DNA from: SZUA-430 sp964647355
GTDB lineage: Bacteria; Pseudomonadota; Alphaproteobacteria; Micropepsales; Micropepsaceae
Direction: 5' to 3'
Length of the DNA: 6,415 nt
Assembly: GCA_964647355.1 (NCBI GenBank)
Contig: CAZYGK010000166.1
Coordinates: 1-6,415 of the forward strand
Below the pieces are notes generated by a model, which did no database searches, was not told the origin of the DNA, and worked only from the letters and a program-made list of their open reading frames with translations. Each line of letters begins with the position of its first letter. Position 1 is the stretch's first letter. The translations under genes and the position numbers were made by a program. Positions 1-5,317 of this stretch are shown here, in pieces.

Positions 1-2
1 GC

Positions 3-230
3 CATAGCGTGCTCGACTTGAACGCATTCGAACTTGATGCAGTCGCGGGGAACCGGATCCGCGGCGGCGAACAGACGATCACCAACGTCGGCTTGACCTG
101 GTACCTGAACTCGAACTTCAAGCTGATGGGCGAGTACGCGATGGTCGATATCGACCGCCTCAGCGCGGGCGGCGCCGATCTGGATGCGGACTTCGACATC
201 ATCCAAACCAGGGCCATGTTCACGTTCTAA
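3..230 (+). CDS. OprO/OprP-like phosphate-selective porin, C-terminal end (5' partial)
   Basis: The reading frame is open from the left edge and ends at TAA 228-230, so only about 75 C-terminal residues are present. They read as outer-membrane beta-barrel strands: alternating polar and hydrophobic residues, a segment LTWYLNSNFKLMGEYAMVDI, an acidic loop (GGADLDADFD), and a last strand IIQTRAMFTF. The terminal phenylalanine is the usual recognition signal for the BAM outer-membrane assembly machinery. The penultimate strand 'L(T/G)WYLN.N.K' and the ending 'QTR.Q..F'-type strand are typical of the OprO/OprP family of trimeric porins, many of which carry phosphate or polyphosphate. The substrate cannot be judged because the channel-lining part is outside the window. 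A strong terminator follows, so it is probably transcribed apart from the genes downstream. The family call is fairly firm and the specificity is unknown. Confidence 0.75.
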   Translation, partial: HSVLDLNAFELDAVAGNRIRGGEQTITNVGLTWYLNSNFKLMGEYAMVDIDRLSAGGADLDADFDIIQTRAMFTF

Positions 231-263
231 TACCCCACTACATGAAACCTACGCACCACTGAG

Positions 264-290
264 AAGGGCCCCTCGCGGGGCCCTTTTTTT
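264..290 (+). terminator. Rho-independent terminator after the porin gene
   Basis: A perfect 9-bp stem, AAGGGCCCC (264-272) with GGGGCCCTT (277-285), closes a 4-base TCGC loop and runs into seven T residues (284-290). It begins 34 bases after the porin stop codon and is a textbook intrinsic terminator. It separates the porin transcript from the hydrolase/kinase genes, so those should have their own promoter between about 291 and 374. I could not recognise a convincing -35/-10 pair in that stretch. Confidence 0.93.
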
Positions 291-363
291 GTCGCCGGCG
301 CGGGTTCATTCCCCTGCCCCAGCCGCTTGTCTCGGCAGCCTTCCGGACGCAGTGTGCGTGGCT

Positions 364-370
364 GGGAGGT
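364..370 (+). promoter_or_regulatory. Ribosome binding site that fixes the GH172 start
   Basis: GGGAGGT lies 4-5 bases before the ATG at 375. In-frame codons continue upstream to about 327, but there is no comparable Shine-Dalgarno there and the upstream residues (SRQPSGRSVRGWEVN) do not look like the family. This site therefore decides in favour of 375. Confidence 0.8.
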
Positions 371-374
371 CAAC

Positions 375-1562
375 ATGCATCTGTTCGGCGATCCGTCGCG
401 CATCGATCTTAACCTCGACAGCCGGTCGATCAGCTTCGAGAATCCGGCCGGCGCACGCGGGGCCGGCGGCACGGTTGCGTCCGGACGGAAGGGCGCGCCG
501 AACCGGCGGATCGCGCCCGGCGAGACGGTCGTGCTCGCCGAGATCGATGGACCGGGGCGGGTTCGCCACATCTGGATGACGTTCATGGCCGCGCCGCCGG
601 AGGCGATGCGCGCGGTCGTGCTTGAGGCGTTCTATGATGGGCGCGCGGAGCCCAGCCTCTCCGTCCCCGCACTCGACTTCTTTGGCTTGCCGCACGGGCG
701 GACCGTCGCGTGCACCACGGCTCTGACGGCGGTGCAGGAAGGACGCGGCTTCAACGCCTATTACCCGATGCCGTTCCGGCGGTACCTGAAGCTGGTCCTC
801 ACGAACCATGGTACGCGGCCGATCAATTTCTACTATCAGGTCGATTACACGCTGGAACCGGTCGCCGCGGATGCCGGCTATCTGCATGTGACATTCCGGC
901 GCGAAAACCCGACCGTGCTCAAACGCGACTTCACGATCGCCGAAGGACTCAAAGGTCCCGGGCGCTTTCTCGGCTGCGTCGTCGGCGTGCGCGTTCTGCC
1001 GGACGACATGGTTTGGTACGGCGAGGGCGAGTTCAAGCTTTTTCGCGATGGGGACGCGACGCATCCGACCTATTGCGGCACGGGGCTCGAAGATTATGTC
1101 GGTAGCGCATGGGGGATGGGTGCACACGCAACGCCCTATCAGGGTGCCCCGCTGATCGTCACACCACCCGCCGATCCTGCATCGCCGGTTCCGCCGAAGC
1201 CCGACTTCGTCGGCTTCTATCGCTGGCACATTCCCGACCCGTTGGTGTTCGAGCGCGAGATGCGCGCGACGATCCAGCAGATCGGCGCGCTGATGGTGCC
1301 CAAGGGGGCGGAACATCTGATGGCGGACTGGGGCAAGCGCTATACGCTCGCCGGCAACGGCTGGGTGACGGGCGAGGCGCTCGCGAACTCGCCGCTGCAT
1401 GCGTTCGCGATTGCCGAGCGCGTCGACGACTATTGCGCCGCCGCGTTCGTCTATGCGCGCGAACCGCAAGGCGTGCCGCGGCTCGACGTGGCTGCCGCGC
1501 TCGCCGACATCGCCCGGCGGGACTACGAGCGCAAGCCCCGCGAGCTTGTGGCCGGAGCTTGA
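375..1562 (+). CDS. DUF2961 / glycoside hydrolase family 172-like protein, cytoplasmic
   Basis: This is a 395-residue protein with the layout of the DUF2961 family, now GH172. The N-terminus has the 'S.SFENP.GA.GAGG..A' stretch, followed by a jelly-roll segment with 'IDGPGRVRHIWMTF' at about residues 57-70. The conserved core GTGLEDYVGSAWG starts at residue 235, with Glu239 and Asp240, and is followed by YRWHIPDPLVFE to about 293. Length is normal for the short form of the family. Characterised GH172 members act on furanosides: an alpha-D-fructofuranosidase/difructose dianhydride I enzyme from Bifidobacterium, and exo-D-arabinofuranosidases that attack mycobacterial D-arabinan. Glutamates are the catalytic residues in the family; Glu239 is a natural candidate here, but I cannot assign the pair from sequence alone. 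There is no signal peptide or membrane segment, so it should act on a small imported glycoside in the cytoplasm. A ribokinase-type gene starts one base after the stop, which suggests the released sugar is phosphorylated next. The family assignment is confident; the substrate is inference. Confidence 0.88.
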   Translation: MHLFGDPSRIDLNLDSRSISFENPAGARGAGGTVASGRKGAPNRRIAPGETVVLAEIDGPGRVRHIWMTFMAAPPEAMRAVVLEAFYDGRAEPSLSVPALDFFGLPHGRTVACTTALTAVQEGRGFNAYYPMPFRRYLKLVLTNHGTRPINFYYQVDYTLEPVAADAGYLHVTFRRENPTVLKRDFTIAEGLKGPGRFLGCVVGVRVLPDDMVWYGEGEFKLFRDGDATHPTYCGTGLEDYVGSAWGMGAHATPYQGAPLIVTPPADPASPVPPKPDFVGFYRWHIPDPLVFEREMRATIQQIGALMVPKGAEHLMADWGKRYTLAGNGWVTGEALANSPLHAFAIAERVDDYCAAAFVYAREPQGVPRLDVAAALADIARRDYERKPRELVAGA

Positions 1563-1563
1563 G

Positions 1564-2502
1564 ATGATCGTCGCGTTCGGGTCTATCACGATCGACTTGA
1601 TTACGCCGGTGCCGCACTTGCCGAAGCGGGGCGAGACCGTGCTCGGGCGCGACTATGCGGTCGTACCGGGCGGCAAGGGCGCGAACCAGGCGCTGGCGGC
1701 GGCGCGCGGCGCCGAGCGCGGGCAGCGTGTCGCGCTGGTGGGAACGATCGGCGGCGATGCGTGGGGCGAGGCCGCGCTGGAGTATGTGCGGGCCGCCGGG
1801 ATCGATCTCTCCGCCGTCGCGCACGGGCGGTTGCGGACGGCGTGCGGGTTCATCTCGGTCGATCCGAAGGGGCAGACCATCATCACCGCAGCCCCCGGTG
1901 CCAGCATGGAGACGCGCGCGGCGCAGCTTGACGGCTTGAGCCCGCGTCTTGAGGCCGGCGATTGGCTGGTCATGCAAATGGAGATCAGCCTTGAGGAGAA
2001 TTGGCGCGCGCTTCGTGCAGCCAAGGCCGCAGGCGCGCGCACACTTTTAAACCTGGCACCGGCGATGCCGGTCGACGGCGCGGTGCTCGGCGATCTCGAC
2101 ATGCTTGTCGTCAATGAGCATGAGGCGCGAACGCTTGGCGAATTGTTCGCCGTCGCCGCGTCGGACGATGAGGATATCGCGCGCGCGTTGGCGTCGCGTT
2201 TCGCCCTCACCTGCATCGTGACGCTGGGCGAGGCGGGATCGCTCGCCGTGGAGCCTTCGGGCACGACGTGGCGCGTCGGCGCGCTGCCGATTGCGGCCGT
2301 CGACACGACCGGCGCAGGCGATGCCTATGTCGGTTACCTGACCGCCGCGCTCGACGGCGGCGCGCCGCTCGGCGAGGCGATGCGCTTTGCGAGCGCGGGT
2401 GCGAGCCTTTCCTGCACGGTTACCGGCGCGCAGACCGGCTATCTGGCGCGGGCGGACGTGATGGCGCGGATGGCCGATCTTGCACCGCCGCAAAAAAGCT
2501 GA
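1564..2502 (+). CDS. rbsK: Ribokinase-type PfkB-family sugar kinase
   Basis: This 312-residue protein is collinear with ribokinase (E. coli RbsK is about 309). Ribokinase transfers phosphate from ATP to O5 of D-ribose, giving ribose 5-phosphate in the cytoplasm. PfkB signature 1 is at residues 35-42 (PGGKGANQ). The sugar-binding region has the ribokinase-like 'MQMEISLEENW', 'LNLAPA.P' and 'NEHEA' segments. Signature 2 is DTTGAGD at residues 247-253, with Asp253 as the expected catalytic base next to the GAG anion hole. The tail has the 'F A.A.A.L..T..GAQ' pattern that borders the monovalent-cation site in ribokinase. The ATG is one base after the GH172 stop, and GGAG at 1554-1557, inside the end of the GH172 gene, gives a 6-base spacing. 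The two are therefore almost certainly co-transcribed and possibly translationally coupled. Because its neighbour is a furanosidase-like enzyme, the true substrate could be D-ribose, D-arabinose, D-fructose or a related sugar; related PfkB kinases are not separable by eye. The gene symbol is by family resemblance only. Confidence 0.85.
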   Translation: MIVAFGSITIDLITPVPHLPKRGETVLGRDYAVVPGGKGANQALAAARGAERGQRVALVGTIGGDAWGEAALEYVRAAGIDLSAVAHGRLRTACGFISVDPKGQTIITAAPGASMETRAAQLDGLSPRLEAGDWLVMQMEISLEENWRALRAAKAAGARTLLNLAPAMPVDGAVLGDLDMLVVNEHEARTLGELFAVAASDDEDIARALASRFALTCIVTLGEAGSLAVEPSGTTWRVGALPIAAVDTTGAGDAYVGYLTAALDGGAPLGEAMRFASAGASLSCTVTGAQTGYLARADVMARMADLAPPQKS

Positions 2503-2515
2503 CACACGGGTCGGT

Positions 2516-3250
2516 ATGAGCCAGTCCGCGCCCGAACCGAAAATGCAGCTGCGCATCGTTCCGGTGACGCCGTTGCAGCAGAATTGTTCCTTGATCTGGG
2601 ACACGGCGACGAAGCATGCCGCGTTCGTCGATCCGGGCGGCGATGTCGATACGCTGCTTGGCGCGCTCAAGCACTTTGGCCTCACGCTGAAGCGCATTTG
2701 GCTGACGCACGGTCATCTCGACCACGCGGGCGCGGCGGCGGAGTTGCGCGAGCGCACGGGTGTCGCCGTCGAGGGACCGCACAAGGACGATCAGTTCTGG
2801 CTCGACCAGATCGAAGACAGTTCGCGCCGTTATGGCCTCTCAGGCGCGCGCAACGTGACACCGGACCGCTATCTCGAAGACGGCGACGTGCTGGAACTTG
2901 AAGGCGTGAGGTTCGACGTCTCGCACACGCCAGGACATACGCCCGGCCATGTGGTCATCCACAACAAGCGCGCGAAGATCGCGTTCGTCGGCGACGTGCT
3001 GTTCGCGGGCTCCATCGGCCGCACCGATTTTCCGCGCGGCAATCACGAGCAGCTGATCCGCTCGATCTGCGAAAAACTCTGGCCGTTAGGCGACGACGTG
3101 ACATTCATCCCCGGCCACGGACCAACCTCGACGTTCGGCAACGAACGGCGCACGAACCCGTTCGTGGCTGATCGGCTGACGGGTTATGGCGGGGTGGCGA
3201 AGGAGACCGCGGACGAAGGCGAACAGCGGACGTCGAAGCGGTATACTTGA
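2516..3250 (+). CDS. Metallo-beta-lactamase-fold hydrolase, YcbL/glyoxalase II-like
   Basis: The product is 244 residues from ATG 2516. All metal ligands of a dinuclear MBL hydrolase are present: T-H-G-H-L-D-H (His65, His67, Asp69, His70), His141 in HTPGHTPGH, Asp160 in FVGDVLF, and His201 in IPGHGPTSTFGNER. The opening 'LRIVPVTPLQQNCSLIWD', the 'GRTDFPRGN' loop and the final 'GHGPTSTFGNERRTNPFV' are the pattern of the short YcbL-type glyoxalase II-like subfamily. It lacks the C-terminal helical glutathione-binding domain of classical GloB. Members hydrolyse thioesters such as S-lactoylglutathione, so a cytoplasmic detoxification role is likely, though the substrate is not proven. The gene begins 13 bases after the kinase stop and may share its transcript. 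The Shine-Dalgarno before 2516 is weak (CGGGTCGG). A second ATG at 2543 (residue 10, starting MQLRIVPVTP) is where many relatives begin and is a real alternative. The last 20 or so residues (GYGGVAKETADEGEQRTSKR...) extend past the conserved end and are polar and poorly conserved-looking. Confidence 0.88.
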   Translation: MSQSAPEPKMQLRIVPVTPLQQNCSLIWDTATKHAAFVDPGGDVDTLLGALKHFGLTLKRIWLTHGHLDHAGAAAELRERTGVAVEGPHKDDQFWLDQIEDSSRRYGLSGARNVTPDRYLEDGDVLELEGVRFDVSHTPGHTPGHVVIHNKRAKIAFVGDVLFAGSIGRTDFPRGNHEQLIRSICEKLWPLGDDVTFIPGHGPTSTFGNERRTNPFVADRLTGYGGVAKETADEGEQRTSKRYT

Positions 3251-3276
3251 TGTGGGCGACGATAGTGACGGCACTC

Positions 3277-3323
3277 GGGCGGTCGGGATTTCGCTAGCTT
3301 GTACGGTTTCCGAGTTCCCGCCC
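3277..3323. repeat. Imperfect inverted repeat between convergent genes
   Basis: The left arm GGGCGGTCGG (3277-3286) can pair with CCGA (3310-3313) plus CCGCCC (3318-3323), leaving a four-base GTTC bulge on the right arm and a 23-base loop. It lies in the 78-base gap where the plus-strand metallo-hydrolase gene and the minus-strand membrane-protein gene run into each other. The position suits a bidirectional transcription-end structure, but there is no T tract on either strand, so it is not a standard intrinsic terminator. It could be fortuitous in GC-rich sequence. Confidence 0.3.
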
Positions 3324-3328
3324 CTTCA

Positions 3329-4300
3329 TCATGTCGGCAGCGCGTTGCTCAGCCAAACGATGAACGCAGCGCCGCCAAGTACGGCCAGTTTGTCAAGTGC
3401 GGTCTGCGCCACGTGGCCTGAAATGCCTCCTTCCTCACCCGAATGCAATAAACCCGCAACTAGCGCACCAACGCCATCCGCCACTACTAGGGCGACAAGA
3501 GCTGCTAATCCAGGGTTGGTTGAGGTTTGAATCAATTGAGTGATGCTTGTCGGAACTCCCATAACAAGCAGTAGAAGCAACAGGCCTCGAAAGGCTTGTC
3601 CGATGTTGCCACTCCAACCTCCTTGCGGCAATAGGGCGAGGTAGATTGAGTAGATGGCGAATGGCAAGAACCAGCGTCCGGCGGCACCAGTTGTACCTTC
3701 CAGATCAGCCTCCGCAACGCACCACGATCCAAGAAGCAATGCCGGAAACCCCATAATCGAGAATTGCGCCCACCATGTCGGGTGAGCTGGCCAACGCTTG
3801 AACGCCGCGCGAGATGCTGCTGCGACGGCCTCAAAGAGGAGCATGCAAGCTCCAGCCCACCAAAATACACTCGGGTGGCTCAGTTGTGCTGTGCCGGCCG
3901 TTACGCCGAAGATGATTGCAAGTGCGGCGGCCAGTATCCAGTTAAGAGCATGAGGACCTTCGTATTCGTCCTGATGTCTTGCCGCGGAGCCCAGGTGCAG
4001 CCAAAGCAGTACGGTCACATGCTTCCAATGCGGGTGGAGCTGTAGCGATAATTCAAACCAATCCCGCAACGCCGCAAAAGCGGCTGTGATGGCAGGGCCA
4101 AGAACTAACAGCGCGACGTACTCTAGGCCACCGTTGTAAACATTGAGAACGTTGTCGAGGAAGTCGCTCAATGCGACGTTGAGACCATCTTTCGCCAACA
4201 ACAAGGCCGACATAACCCCAAGTGCGATGGCGAGCAGCCTAACCGCCATTCCGAAGCCGATCGCTGAGCGCGGCTGTGGCTCGTCTAGAATAGGGCTCAT
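3329..4300 (-). CDS. Multi-pass integral membrane protein of unknown function
   Basis: I do not recognise this 323-residue protein. By eye it has about eight or nine membrane segments: near residues 14-36, 58-79, 119-140, 144-163, 176-197, 208-226, 236-258, 264-286 and 301-320. A polar, histidine- and charge-rich stretch between the second and third (HPHWKH, then RHQDEYEGPH at about 90-117) is likely a loop facing one side of the membrane. The N-terminus is short and acidic (SPILDEPQP). Tryptophans cluster near the membrane edges (FWWAG, PTWWAQF). No transporter, protease or kinase motif is evident. The start was chosen at ATG 4300 because it overlaps the stop of the upstream gene as ATGA; the frame stays open for 55 more codons to 4465, but that extension is basic, cysteine- and proline-rich and overlaps the upstream gene out of frame. 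Codon usage is less GC-rich than in the 375-3250 genes, as expected for acquired DNA. The coding call is firm; the function is unknown. Confidence 0.8.
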   Translation of the reverse strand: MSPILDEPQPRSAIGFGMAVRLLAIALGVMSALLLAKDGLNVALSDFLDNVLNVYNGGLEYVALLVLGPAITAAFAALRDWFELSLQLHPHWKHVTVLLWLHLGSAARHQDEYEGPHALNWILAAALAIIFGVTAGTAQLSHPSVFWWAGACMLLFEAVAAASRAAFKRWPAHPTWWAQFSIMGFPALLLGSWCVAEADLEGTTGAAGRWFLPFAIYSIYLALLPQGGWSGNIGQAFRGLLLLLLVMGVPTSITQLIQTSTNPGLAALVALVVADGVGALVAGLLHSGEEGGISGHVAQTALDKLAVLGGAAFIVWLSNALPT

Positions 4301-4587
4301 TGAACGCCTGCGTCGGATGGAAGGTGGGCATAGACGAGGACCTCTAGAATGGCCAAGGCACTGACATCGCCAGCAGAGAAGAGAAGCTGCCCCCGCTTTG
4401 GTGGAGACAGATACGTTTTCCCGCGTACTGGCCAGCGTCGGTCGGTACCTTCGCGTATGTGCCATGTAGGCTCACGACCCAAGGTCCGTGTCGCGCCCGC
4501 GCAGCGACAAAGGGCACAATTGTCGAGTGCGCCACACTTTGGCGCATAGGAACGAGCAGCAGCGTTCAGCCTCGTCCTCTTGGACAT
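4297..4587 (-). CDS. Small cysteine-cluster protein of unknown function, coupled to the membrane protein
   Basis: This is a predicted 96-residue protein whose TGA stop overlaps the ATG of the following membrane-protein gene (ATGA at 4300-4297), the usual mark of translational coupling. Near the N-terminus is a cysteine group Cys18-x5-Cys24-x2-Cys27-x-Cys29 (KCGALDNCALCRC), which could hold a zinc ion or a small iron-sulfur centre. A charged middle part (TLGREPTWHIREGTDRRW) and a more hydrophobic C-terminal segment (ALAILEVLVYAHL) follow. No family is recognised. The start at 4587 is chosen because GGGAGAGG (4597-4590 on the minus strand) sits just upstream at good spacing. The frame remains open further, and ATG codons at 4725 and 4752 would give up to 151 residues with an amphipathic N-terminus, but neither has a good ribosome site. 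It is real mainly on the strength of the overlap and ribosome site rather than homology. The pairing suggests a partner or regulator for the membrane protein. Confidence 0.6.
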   Translation of the reverse strand: MSKRTRLNAAARSYAPKCGALDNCALCRCAGATRTLGREPTWHIREGTDRRWPVRGKTYLSPPKRGQLLFSAGDVSALAILEVLVYAHLPSDAGVQ

Positions 4588-4589
4588 AG

Positions 4590-4597
4590 CCTCTCCC
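4590..4597 (-). promoter_or_regulatory. Strong ribosome binding site for the small Cys protein
   Basis: On the minus strand the sequence reads GGGAGAGGCT directly before ATG 4587-4585. The GGGAG core has a 5-base spacing to the start. It is the best Shine-Dalgarno in the minus-strand unit and argues for a 96-residue product over the longer 151-residue version. Confidence 0.6.
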
Positions 4598-4679
4598 AAC
4601 GCCTGTGTTTCTTGAACCGACAACTCCCATATGAACTCGCACCACTTCACTCGTAGATGTTGGCGAAATCGTGGCAGGT

Positions 4680-4707
4680 ATCTTACGAGCGTGTTGACTA
4701 TCTCCAA
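4680..4707 (-). promoter_or_regulatory. Possible sigma70-type promoter for the minus-strand gene pair
   Basis: Read on the minus strand, TTGGAG (4707-4702) is followed after 16 bases by TAAGAT (4685-4680). The -10 box matches four of six consensus bases and the -35 box three of six, with acceptable spacing. It would start transcription near 4673, about 85 bases before the 4587 start codon, which agrees with the shorter Cys-protein. It is a weak, eye-picked match. If the longer 151-residue form starting at 4752 is real, this promoter lies inside it and is wrong. Confidence 0.28.
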
Positions 4708-4810
4708 CAGTGGGCTTGAGTACATCGAACTGTTCGTTCTCGCCCCCTCCATCGCCGCAGGTTTCTCACCCTGCGCGAGAGGTCCAACCGGCCACCGCAG
4801 TTAGAGCGGC

Positions 4811-4909
4811 TATTCCTTAGATTTGCGCGAACGAGTGGTAGCAGCGGTCGAGGGTGGATTGTCGATGCGTCGCGCCACGGAGCAATTCGCGATCAGCGAT
4901 CGAACGGTT
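4811..4909 (+). pseudogene. Remnant of an IS630-family transposase N-terminus
   Basis: Thirty-three codons read YSLDLRERVVAAVEGG, then LSMRRATEQFAISDRTV. This is the start of the helix-turn-helix DNA-binding domain of IS630-family transposases (usual form: M..PYSLDLR.RVV.AVE.G.S...A...F.VS..TV..W). The normal first three or four codons and the start ATG are missing: the frame meets TAG at 4802-4804 immediately upstream. After RTV the family resemblance stops, and the frame continues as low-complexity basic sequence to a stop at 5039-5041. The catalytic DDE domain of about 250 residues is absent. It is therefore a short, dead fragment, cut at both sides, with no recognisable terminal inverted repeat or TA duplication left. 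It marks past transposition and rearrangement between the minus-strand pair and the protease gene. Confidence 0.72.
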
Positions 4910-5085
4910 CTCTTCGCGCCGCAAGCACATCAGTCCCAAAAGAAAACACGTCGGCGCAGGCGAACAGTGCCGCGGGGACGATCTCTAGCCCCGCAAAGTC
5001 TGGAAAGTAGCAAAAGCCGCGCACCACCGATCGACATGTAGGCAGACCGCAAAACAGATGAAACTCAAGCATCGACGAACAACCG

Positions 5086-5103
5086 CCGCGCGAATGCGCG
5101 CGG
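5086..5103. repeat. Perfect 7-bp hairpin-forming inverted repeat
   Basis: CCGCGCG (5086-5092) and CGCGCGG (5097-5103) flank a four-base AATG loop. All seven pairs are G-C, so the stem would be very stable in RNA. No T tract follows on either strand, so it is not a typical terminator. Confidence 0.45.
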
Positions 5104-5143
5104 GTATGGGCGCGAACCGGAGCGACATGGCGTTAGTACGCTT

Positions 5144-5170
5144 GCTAAGACGCAACAACAGGGTCTTAGC
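5144..5170. repeat. Perfect 8-bp inverted repeat upstream of the protease gene
   Basis: GCTAAGAC (5144-5151) and GTCTTAGC (5163-5170) flank an 11-base loop, GCAACAACAGG. A second, outer pairing is possible between GCTTG (5140-5144) and CAAGC (5180-5184), which competes by one base with the inner stem. It lies about 150 bases before the protease start codon and could be an operator, a leader-RNA hairpin, or an end of a lost small element. Confidence 0.5.
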
Positions 5171-5306
5171 TGAGGCACACAAGCAAACTTGGTTGAGGCC
5201 ACATCGCTGCAGCTGACACTGGGAACACCGGACCGGTACCGCGAGGCCAGGAAACCGCTGGCGGAGTGCCCTCCGGCAGCCAACGTTGTGGCTAGCGCTT
5301 CGAGTT

Positions 5307-5313
5307 GGGGGGA
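5307..5313 (+). promoter_or_regulatory. Ribosome binding site choosing a GTG start for the protease
   Basis: The run GGGGGGA ends four bases before GTG 5318-5320. The frame is open further upstream to a TTG at 5189, but those codons (LTLGTPDRYREARKPLAECPP...) look unlike a protein N-terminus, whereas GTG 5318 places a membrane anchor at the very start of the protein. An ATG at 5316 overlaps the GTG but is out of frame. Confidence 0.6.
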
Positions 5314-5317
5314 CTAT

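Larger units (their letters stand above)
4910..5317. other. Non-coding stretch between transposase scar and protease gene
   Basis: No convincing gene is seen here. Open frames on both strands are short, arginine- and cysteine-rich, and lack ribosome sites. The largest plus-strand short frame that does not belong to the protease gene is 5058-5216 (52 codons, starting MKLKHRRTTAARMRAG), which has no ribosome site and no sure relatives. The stretch contains two clear inverted repeats (5086-5103 and 5144-5170) and must hold the promoter and leader of the protease gene. I could not pick a persuasive promoter. The first part is probably decayed transposon DNA. Confidence 0.5.

Noticed and set aside
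327..355. Possible promoter TTGTCT with a 17-base gap before the GH172 gene
   Set aside because: The matching -10 position reads CAGTGT, a poor match, so no promoter is claimed.
306..1589. Long minus-strand open frame of 427 codons opposite the GH172 gene
   Set aside because: It is an antisense shadow in GC-rich DNA: Arg/His/Ala-rich, no family features, and it covers the well-supported plus-strand GH172 gene.
4301..4465. Upstream extension of the membrane protein from 4465
   Set aside because: It overlaps the small Cys gene out of frame for 55 codons. The ATGA overlap at 4300 is a better start.
4726..4736. Short palindrome CGAAC-T-GTTCG, considered as a LexA-like operator
   Set aside because: The arms are only five bases and the spacing does not match the alphaproteobacterial GTTC-N7-GTTC LexA site; likely chance.
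5058..5216. Short plus-strand frame of 52 codons starting MKLKHRRTTAARMRAGMG, with a vague look of a Vsr/DUF559-type endonuclease start
   Set aside because: No ribosome site, resemblance limited to a few residues, strongly basic composition, and it spans the inverted repeat. Not enough to call a gene.
5189..5317. Upstream extension of the protease gene from TTG 5189
   Set aside because: It would put 43 non-conserved residues before the membrane anchor. GTG 5318 has a ribosome site and gives a sensible N-terminus.
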